Assembly: GCA_005223375.1 (NCBI GenBank)
Contig: RXOD01005681.1
Location: 1 to 12,918 of the forward strand
DNA: 12,918 nt
Source of the DNA: Amoebophrya sp. AT5.2
Taxonomy: Eukaryota > Sar > Dinophyceae > Syndiniales > Amoebophryaceae
Direction: 5' to 3'
Under the pieces are notes generated by a model, which saw only the letters and a program-made list of their open reading frames with translations, had not been told where the DNA came from and searched no databases. Positions 8,007 through 12,918 of the stretch are shown one piece after another (the first letter of the stretch is position 1; each line of letters begins with the position of its first letter). The translations under genes were made by a program, and so were the position numbers.

Positions 8007-8459
8007 CGTTCCCCTCGTAGGTGAGACTGCCTCTGGTCGTGGAAATGAGACGGATGTTGTGCCGCTCCGGCACGCAGACGAAAAACGAAAACAACAAGCT
8101 GTGCGGAGCTAGATGGATTGAGATAGAGATATCGAGAAAAAAATAAGAAAATGAATCTTGGGAAACCTCGCTGCCGAAGGTCTATGCCGAATGAACAGCA
8201 GCAGCACAACTGAAATGATGATGATTGCCAGCACTGCATTTCCTCCCACAATGAATCTGAATCTCCTTGGTTCTGCCTGTGAGCATGCCGCGGGGCTGTT
8301 CTACTAAAAATGAGTGGCCTTGGTCTTGGAGGAGGGAAATGTGCGCGGGCAATGGTACTCCCCGATGTCAGCGGCCCGTCAAAAGCCTCTTCTGATTCAT
8401 ATGTAAAGTGTAGTGCCAGCACAGGCACCAGGACAGTTTTTGTTGACGCCCTCGCCACA
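7990..8459. other. Spacer between RAP-type gene and small phosphatase
   Basis: The first part (8026-8146) may be a third exon of the RAP-type gene. In phase with a GTAAG donor at 7986 and an AG at 8025 it reads GLPLVVEMRRMLCRSGTQ and ends at TAA 8144. From 8150 to 8459 nothing is recognisable apart from an in-frame ATG at 8310. That ATG would add 50 residues to the phosphatase but has non-gene-like codon use. Confidence 0.4.
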
Positions 8460-9144
8460 ATGGCCACTGCGAACAAGCGTGTGTGCTTTGTTTGCACGGG
8501 CAACACGTGTCGCAGTTTTATGGCCGAGTTCGTCGCGAAGGATCTGAGGAAGGCGTCCGACAACATCATTCTCTGCTCCCGCGGCACCAGCCTGCGCGAA
8601 ACGGTGCCCCACCCCACAGCAATAACCGCCCTGCAGAAGACCGGGTGCAAAATACCCGAAGCGGAACTCAAAAGCCACAAACCGACCGCGCTGGGAGGTG
8701 AGGCAAATTTCATATTTGCCCCGAGTTGGATTTTAGTTCTAATTTCGTTTCCTTTCGTTCGGACGACGTCGACGGAGCAGGTTGAGCTGCAGCATCCATT
8801 CAAAGAGCCCCGTCAACATCTTCTCACTAGCGCATTCATTCTTTCAATTTCATTGTATCGCTTCAACAGCTTCGCCCGCGCACCTGCTCCAAGACCCGGC
8901 CTGTGACCTCACCTACTACTTTTGCATGACGCGGCAGCACCGCGAGAGCTTGATGAGCGTACTGGGTCCGGCAGCCTTCGGCCCCAACGTGAAAGTCTTC
9001 CTGCTCGCCGACAACAGCGATGACATCCCAGACCCGTACAATGGACCCCTATCAGACTACGAAGAATGTTTGGAGACCTTGAGAAAATGGTGCGGCGTCG
9101 TGGTCCCCAATCTGGCGAGCGGTAAGGAGCCGTTTGATCCTTGA
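8460..9144 (+). CDS. Low-molecular-weight phosphatase, arsenate-reductase/YwlE type, two exons
   Basis: Exon 1 is 8460-8697 and exon 2 is 8870-9144, giving 170 residues (family about 150-160). The P-loop VCTGNTCRS holds nucleophile Cys12 and Arg18. HPTAITALQKTG and MTRQHRESLM match conserved family blocks. DPYNG carries the general acid Asp134. The fold hydrolyses phosphoryl groups from protein side chains. Thr16 in the P-loop is the residue that in Bacillus YwlE favours phosphoarginine, where eukaryotic tyrosine phosphatases have Ile. The usual PMAE after the loop is FMAE here (Phe20). The protein has no targeting sequence and is probably cytosolic. The start at 8460 (cacaATGg) is preferred over the in-frame ATG at 8310 because G/C-rich third positions begin there. 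A GTAAGG at 9122 close to the stop could be a donor to further exons. Family assignment is firm; substrate is inferred. Confidence 0.85.
8698..8869 (+). other. 172-nt phase-1 intron in the small phosphatase gene
   Basis: The donor is GTGAGG after CTGGGAG. The acceptor is TATCGCTTCAACAG, preceded by a T-rich tract. It joins SHKPTALG to SPAHLLQDPACD through a split Ala codon. It rejoins the conserved blocks on either side. An AG at 8830 is in the same phase but would add 13 atypical residues. Confidence 0.8.
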
Positions 9145-9273
9145 TCGGAAACCTGGAAGAACGCTATAGCTTTAGACTCATTGATGGAGCAACTTCATTT
9201 ACCAACCGAATCCGTGTCGTAAATCCTTCGAATATCGGGCACGCCCGCGCACGACCGGAGTCGCGTCGTTCAA

Positions 9274-9379
9274 CTGCCCATCGCGTCTACAGCAACAGAA
9301 CACCATCAAACTTTAATGGTGTTGCTTCTACAGCAGCACCATCAAACTTTGATGGTGTTGCTGCAGAAACGATGGGCAG
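9274..9379. repeat. Nested palindromic repeat (foldback, MITE-like)
   Basis: The outer arms CTGCCCATCG (9274-9283) and CGATGGGCAG (9370-9379) are exact reverse complements, and complementarity continues inward through CAGCAACA and CACCATCAAA with small gaps. Inside are two near-perfect palindromes of the form CACCATCAAAcTTTgATGGTG: 9299-9323 and 9331-9363, the latter with 15 of 16 pairs. The 26-nt core CACCATCAAACTTTRATGGTGTTGCT occurs at 9301-9326 and 9337-9362 with one difference, a 36-nt period. The unit could fold as one long arm or two hairpins. A mobile or intron-borne element is possible. Confidence 0.8.
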
Positions 9380-9421
9380 GGCGACAGCAGCGACAGCCTC
9401 TGCGTGGTGACGTTCGGCCTG
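9367..9421 (+). CDS. Possible internal exon, unassigned
   Basis: It is preceded by an acceptor-like GTTGCTGCAG (ending 9366) and followed by a strong donor, GTGAGC, at 9422. In between, one frame reads NDGQGDSSDSLCVVTFGL with C/G at nearly every third position. It joins in phase 0 to the exon at 9637-9684. Upstream it could join in phase to ATG at 9184 through GTAAAT at 9219. No family is recognised. It might instead be a 3' exon of the small phosphatase gene through another donor. Confidence 0.33.
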
Positions 9422-9636
9422 GTGAGCATGGTCCGGAGAAGAAGCGCCCGCGCTGCGCCTGCGGCCTCGCCGGCTTCGCGCGCGGCGCGCGGCTGCTTTC
9501 GACTTTTATGCTTGTAGCATTAGCCTCGTAGGTTTTTTTTAATGTTCGGGATTCTTTTGCGTGTGCTCCTTCTCCGTGCTTGCGCGGTTTCGGTCATTTG
9601 TGATCCCCGTTCCCTCCCCGCTGCTTATTTTTTTAG

Positions 9637-9684
9637 AGCGGCGCTGCTGCTCTGGCAGATGCCAAGGCTGTGGAACTGAAATAG
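9637..9684 (+). CDS. Possible terminal exon, unassigned
   Basis: A textbook 3' splice site (pyrimidine tract, then CTTATTTTTTTAG, ending 9636) is followed by an open frame SGAAALADAKAVELK and a TAG at 9682-9684. Removing 9422-9636 (GTGAGC...TTTTTTTAG, 215 nt) joins it in frame to the exon ending at 9421. Two other frames are also briefly open. The gene it belongs to is unknown. Confidence 0.35.
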   Translation, partial: SGAAALADAKAVELK

Positions 9685-10769
9685 TCTAAAACTCAGTCAG
9701 TTTCTGCATTGTCTGAAAAGCAAACAGCTTAAGACAAGAGTGATCGGATGCGTTGTACTGAAAGACTGTACTTGTGTTGTCCGGCATTGAACAAAATCGT
9801 CATCGAATTCGATATAATGTGTCGCGACGCTTCCACGCGTCGAAGGGGCCAAGAAATATCGATGAAAAACGCGGCCGTGCCTCCCAGCTCGACTACTCCC
9901 TCGCTGGTCGACGGTCGGCTATCACACACTGTCCCCGCCACTGACAGTGTCCGCCAGGTTTTAGATACTACCCGAAAAAGTTTTGGAAGGAGGTAACTCA
10001 ACAGCAAGAATGTCGATGTCGATACCACGAGAGATTCTACGCCATACATCTATCTTTCTAGCTTTACTACAAGGTGCAAGTCGGTGTCCTTCAGTTTCAC
10101 TTTCAATCACTGCCGCCGCGGTACCAGTGCTGACATGAACGTAAACAATCCTTGTCAGTCTGTAGACGATGACTACGACGTGTAGCCCACGAGGCTCCGT
10201 GTATAATGTTGGTGACGAGTGTTGCCAGTGCCACAACATCGAAAAGATTTCGCGCTCAGAGCAATGCTGTACGTGTACCGAATCAATCAGGAATAATCTC
10301 GTGCTCAGGAAGATGAAAAGACCGAATCGAAGAAGCCGCGTTTCACCCCAGGTCATGACTTCTGTCAGGATCAGCACAATGACAATCTCGTCCTTGCAGC
10401 AGTACGTGTATTGTACTTCGTGGACACTGATACTGATTTTCGGGAAGTACTCTTTTCATCTTCAACGATCTACATTGCTCACTCTAGTCATAGCAGTTCC
10501 TTCGCAGGAGGTCGTTCCGGACGTCTCATCACGAGCGTGTGCAGGCACTAGACGTGAGCGACTTGTTGGTGTAGGTTGTGAAGCAGGCAAAATGACACTG
10601 ACTTCGGAATGCTGGTTGGTTCGTTGTATAGGTAACTGAATGAATAACAAAGTAATGAAAATGTATACGAGTAAAGAGTGAGGAGCTCGCTTCTCCTTCT
10701 CGAAGAAAAGACCTCCTTACGTAGTTCTTCGGTCGTGTAGAAAAGTAGATCGCATAGCTACAGCCCACC

Positions 10770-11849
10770 ATGCGTCGCGGCGTGGTGGGAGCCGGCGGGC
10801 GCGCTGCTCTGCTGAAAGAGAGGGAGAAGCGGGAGAAGATGGCTGCGCTCGGCGACGAAATCCAGCAGATGAACCTGAGGCAGGCGGAGCAGTTGGTTCT
10901 GTCGTTCCAGATTCAGCTCGCCACCTTCGCGGCGAAGTACAGGGCGAAGATCAACTCGGAGTCAACCTTTCGCCGCGATTTCTCACAGATGTGTCTCACG
11001 ATCGGAGTGGACCCGCTGAGGGCAGCGGCCGCAGGAGAGGAAATGCTGCTGGATGACGTCGACGCTGCGGGAGGTGCTGGGAAGGACGTTGGTCAAATCC
11101 GCGAACCGACGACGAGCCTCGGGGAGAAGCTGAAGTCTTTCTTCTTCAAAGCGCCAGATCGGAGGAGTACTGCTTCTAAAGACGCAGCAGGAGTAGAAGA
11201 GGGAACAAGGAGAAGGAGCGGAAGTGGCAAACCTGAGGTGTACTACTCGGATCTAGCCGTGCGGATTCTGACAAGCTGTTTGGCTACACGCCCAGCGAAC
11301 GGAGGGTTGCTCCGAATGGACGAACTGCTAAGGTTGCTGAATACACCAGCACGGCCACGGCCCGTAATGCGCGGGTCAGTTGGAGCTGGAGCCGCTGAAG
11401 CGCCCCCAGGTGGAGGGACCACATCACCGACCAAAAGCGCCGCCGACGCCACGGAAGCGGACGTGGTGCGATCTGTCGCTCTTCTGGAAACGTCGTTTGG
11501 GGCCGGAGTGAGCGTAAAAAGCTTACAGAGCGGTCTGCAAGTGATCTCTTCCGTACCGGAAGAACTCGATGCGGACCAGAATCGCGCACTTGAATTTGCG
11601 GCCTCAAGCGGCGGTGTTTTGCAGCGGTCGTCGCCGTGTTTTCAGCATTGGTCGGAGGGGCGGGTAGAGAAAGTGTTTCGGTTCTTTTTGAGGGAAGGCC
11701 TGTGCTGGTTAGACGTACTGCCGGAGTCGGAGAAGGATGGTGCTGAGGAGAACGACAACGAACAATCCAGTGCAGGTTTTTGTAGCGAGCAAACAACAAA
11801 CGATCGTGAGTCATACTGGTTTCCTGCACTGGTCATGAAAGCCGCTTGA
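10770..11849 (+). CDS. SNF8: ESCRT-II subunit VPS22/SNF8
   Basis: Intronless, 359 residues; start in a good context (cccaccATGc). The N-terminal MRRGVVGAGG, a coiled segment (LKEREKREKM), FRRDFSQMCLTIGVDPL (67-83), VYYSDLAVRIL (157-167), NGGLLRMDELLRLL (177-190), SVPEELDADQ (261-270), FFLREGLCWLD (305-315) and YWFPAL (349-354) match SNF8/EAP30 in order. The protein forms the ESCRT-II core with VPS25 and VPS36 through tandem winged helices. It links ESCRT-I to ESCRT-III in sorting cargo into endosomal vesicles. Animal SNF8 is about 258 residues. The excess is a 65-residue low-complexity insertion (about 93-156), a Gly/Pro/Ala loop (about 192-228) and an acidic/Ser insertion (about 319-347) before YWFPAL. 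The C-terminal tail is short. The assignment is firm. Confidence 0.93.
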   Translation: MRRGVVGAGGRAALLKEREKREKMAALGDEIQQMNLRQAEQLVLSFQIQLATFAAKYRAKINSESTFRRDFSQMCLTIGVDPLRAAAAGEEMLLDDVDAAGGAGKDVGQIREPTTSLGEKLKSFFFKAPDRRSTASKDAAGVEEGTRRRSGSGKPEVYYSDLAVRILTSCLATRPANGGLLRMDELLRLLNTPARPRPVMRGSVGAGAAEAPPGGGTTSPTKSAADATEADVVRSVALLETSFGAGVSVKSLQSGLQVISSVPEELDADQNRALEFAASSGGVLQRSSPCFQHWSEGRVEKVFRFFLREGLCWLDVLPESEKDGAEENDNEQSSAGFCSEQTTNDRESYWFPALVMKAA

Positions 11850-12520
11850 CTAGAGGGAAAACGCGCAATGAATCCAGGTCCATCAACACGACTTCTGCAA
11901 GAGACGTGGGAAGCACTACTACACCAATTTCGTTGCTCTAGCATGAACTGCTCAGCAATCTTTTTATTGTGCGTTTTGTCATTGTTCGATACCCCCGGAT
12001 CCGTCGTAAATATGACCTATCCTCCGGGAATTGCGAAAAGACCACGATGAATGCGTACTCAAGCGCTTTCTAGCTGCTCCGGCCGCATCCGCAATGAAAA
12101 TTAAATGAAATTGAAAAATGTAGCACGTTGCAGTGGTCCCCGTTCCGTTGATCGTCGGCTCCCACATAGGCAGTGCCTCCCCAGAAGAGCTTCGCGCGTC
12201 CAGCTCAGCTTGGTCGATCATCAGCATGAAGAAAAAAAAACGCCCTATAATTGACTCGAGTATCACTACGAATTGCGATTATCCGCAGGAGAACATCACT
12301 CTCTTGGGTCATAGATATAGTTGTTGCGGTTTTACTACTACTGTACTAGTACTAGGTAGCCTCGAGCTCGAGCATCTGCATCATCTTCACTCTCGGAGAC
12401 GGAGGAGCGAGCAAGGCCACACGACGACATCCTTCTAGCATCTTCAAATAAAACAAGCGCGACATCAACACCAACAGCCCCTAGTTTTGAGCTTGCAGAA
12501 AGAGAAAGCTTGTAGGCAAA
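11850..12520. other. Spacer between SNF8 and the repeat protein
   Basis: No gene is supported. A 60-codon + frame from ATG 11868 and a 95-codon - frame (11979-12266) are open, but neither has a recognisable domain or gene-like codon use. Around 12343-12372 there are short perfect palindromes (GTACTAGTAC, CTCGAGCTCGAG). The last 60 bases before 12521 are A/T-rich and probably untranslated leader. Confidence 0.5.
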
Positions 12521-12918
12521 ATGACTGTTGGGCAGTACCCGAACCAGCCGGGGATGCAGTACGGTGGTCCGCCCCAGATGATGCCGCAGATGTGCCAGAA
12601 TCCGCCCGCGTACAACCCGCAGGCCATGCAGGGGGGCATGCAGCAGCCGCAAATGATGCAACCGGGTATGCAGCCTCAGATGATGCAGCAACCGGGCATG
12701 CAGCCGCAGATGATGCAACCCCAGATGCAGCCGCAGATGCAACCTGGCATGCAGCCCCAGATGATGCAGCCCCAGATGCAGCCCCAGATGATGCAGCCCC
12801 AGATGCAGCCCCAGATGCAGCCGCAGATGCAGCCCCAGATGCAGCCGCAGATGCAGCCCCAGCAGCCCCAGGTGGTGATCCAGCAGCAGCCCCAGCAGCC
12901 CCAGGTGGTGATCCAGCA
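12521..12918 (+). CDS. Met/Gln/Pro-rich repeat protein, 5' part only
   Basis: Starts at ATG 12521 (gcaaaATGa) and is still open at the window end; 132 codons are seen. The N-terminus is MTVGQYPNQPGMQYGGPP. From about residue 37 it becomes a Q-P-Q-M tandem repeat built from 12-nt units (CAGATGCAGCCC), with variants QMM and QPGM, then two copies of QQPQVVIQ at a 33-nt period. No charged residues occur after the start, and no enzymatic domain is visible in this part. Such segments are usually disordered and may mediate assembly, as in RNA-granule, coat or cell-surface proteins. The family cannot be named without the C-terminus. Consistent G/C third positions and the frame-true repeat argue that it is translated. 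Confidence 0.75.
   Translation, partial: MTVGQYPNQPGMQYGGPPQMMPQMCQNPPAYNPQAMQGGMQQPQMMQPGMQPQMMQQPGMQPQMMQPQMQPQMQPGMQPQMMQPQMQPQMMQPQMQPQMQPQMQPQMQPQMQPQQPQVVIQQQPQQPQVVIQ
12626..12918 (+). repeat. Coding tandem repeats (12-nt and 33-nt units)
   Basis: Degenerate CAGATGCAGCCN/CAGATGATGCAG units run from about 12626 to 12862, followed by two copies of a 33-nt unit (12860-12892 and 12893 onward). Unit lengths are multiples of three, so copy-number changes keep the frame. The array continues past the window edge. Confidence 0.85.

Larger units (their letters stand above)
9145..10769. other. Long stretch without a confident gene
   Basis: It contains the palindromic element at 9274-9379 and candidate exons at 9367-9421 and 9637-9684, listed separately. 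From 9685 to 10769 short frames exist on both strands. The longest is 156 codons on + from 10169; another is 138 codons on - ending at 9961. Their composition and third positions are not like the real genes, and no domain is visible. Splice-like sites such as CACTCTAG (ending 10490) and CTTCGCAG (ending 10507) hint at possible exons that cannot be assembled. Confidence 0.5.

Noticed and set aside
8310..8459. Upstream in-frame ATG for the small phosphatase
   Set aside because: It would add 50 residues with background codon use. The G/C-rich third positions and the family N-terminus begin at 8460.
7892..8803. 303-codon open frame on the - strand
   Set aside because: It lies opposite the RAP gene end and the first exon of the small phosphatase, both with clear homology on +. 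Its composition (Phe/Leu/Ser/His/Arg-rich) is typical of an antisense shadow.
9729..10377. Two - strand frames (106 and 138 codons) with hydrophobic N-termini
   Set aside because: Real ATGs exist, but third positions are near 55% G/C against about 75% in real genes, no domain is visible, and all recognised genes are on +.
10169..10639. 156-codon + frame
   Set aside because: Cys/Ser/Thr/Arg-rich with no domain and background codon use. Part of it might be an exon, but not the frame as a whole.
11979..12266. 95-codon - strand frame
   Set aside because: Low-GC, no motif, and it crosses an A/T-rich spacer.
12338..12742. 134-codon - strand frame with Leu-His repeats
   Set aside because: It is the reverse complement of the Met/Gln/Pro repeats. 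The + frame starts with a natural non-repetitive N-terminus.
1..12918. tRNA, rRNA, snRNA, spliced-leader RNA gene, CRISPR, bacterial operon signals
   Set aside because: No cloverleaf, conserved RNA core, regular spacer-repeat array or Shine-Dalgarno pattern was recognised by eye. A covariance-model scan was not possible here.

Overview
The window looks like nuclear DNA of a unicellular eukaryote, most likely an alveolate of the dinoflagellate lineage. A compact parasitic form such as a syndinian (Amoebophrya-like) would fit, but this is inference without a phylogeny. The reasons are: short GT-AG introns; strongly G/C-rich third codon positions in every recognisable gene; all recognisable genes on the + strand, head to tail; a gene of the alveolate-expanded RAP/heptatricopeptide type; and a nucleus-style exon for the N-terminal part of cytochrome c oxidase subunit 2, which is split and nuclear (COX2A/COX2B) in apicomplexans, dinoflagellates and some green algae. 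No prokaryotic features, tRNA, rRNA or CRISPR were seen.

Layout: (1) 138-2930, a long open frame with a PTPMT1-like dual-specificity phosphatase fold broken up by large low-complexity insertions. It contains a perfect 28-bp hairpin (1347-1409), after which the best coding signal moves to another frame. (2) 2931-4140, mostly without a confident gene, but with coding-like islands at 3058-3192 and 3352-3600. (3) 4141-4402, two exons of a COX2A-like gene: a presequence, then the cox2 signature and first membrane helix; the 3' part is unresolved. (4) 5042-7989, a two-exon RAP/HPR-type, probably mitochondrial, protein. Its RAP domain is cut off at a G-rich, GTAAG-containing site, so a further exon is likely. 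(5) 8460-9144, a two-exon low-molecular-weight phosphatase of the arsenate-reductase/YwlE family with the phosphoarginine-type threonine in its P-loop. (6) 9145-9684, a nested palindromic element (9274-9379) followed by plausible spliced 3' exons. (7) 9685-10769, no confident gene. (8) 10770-11849, VPS22/SNF8 of ESCRT-II, intronless, with two insertions. (9) 11850-12520, no confident gene. (10) 12521 to the window end, a Met/Gln/Pro repeat protein that runs off the edge.

The genes do not form one pathway. Three (PTPMT1-like, COX2A-like, RAP-like) are expected to act in mitochondria: cardiolipin synthesis, respiration and organellar RNA work. VPS22 acts in endosomal sorting, and the small phosphatase is probably cytosolic. 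The most unusual signals are the two foldback structures and the unresolved COX2A gene.
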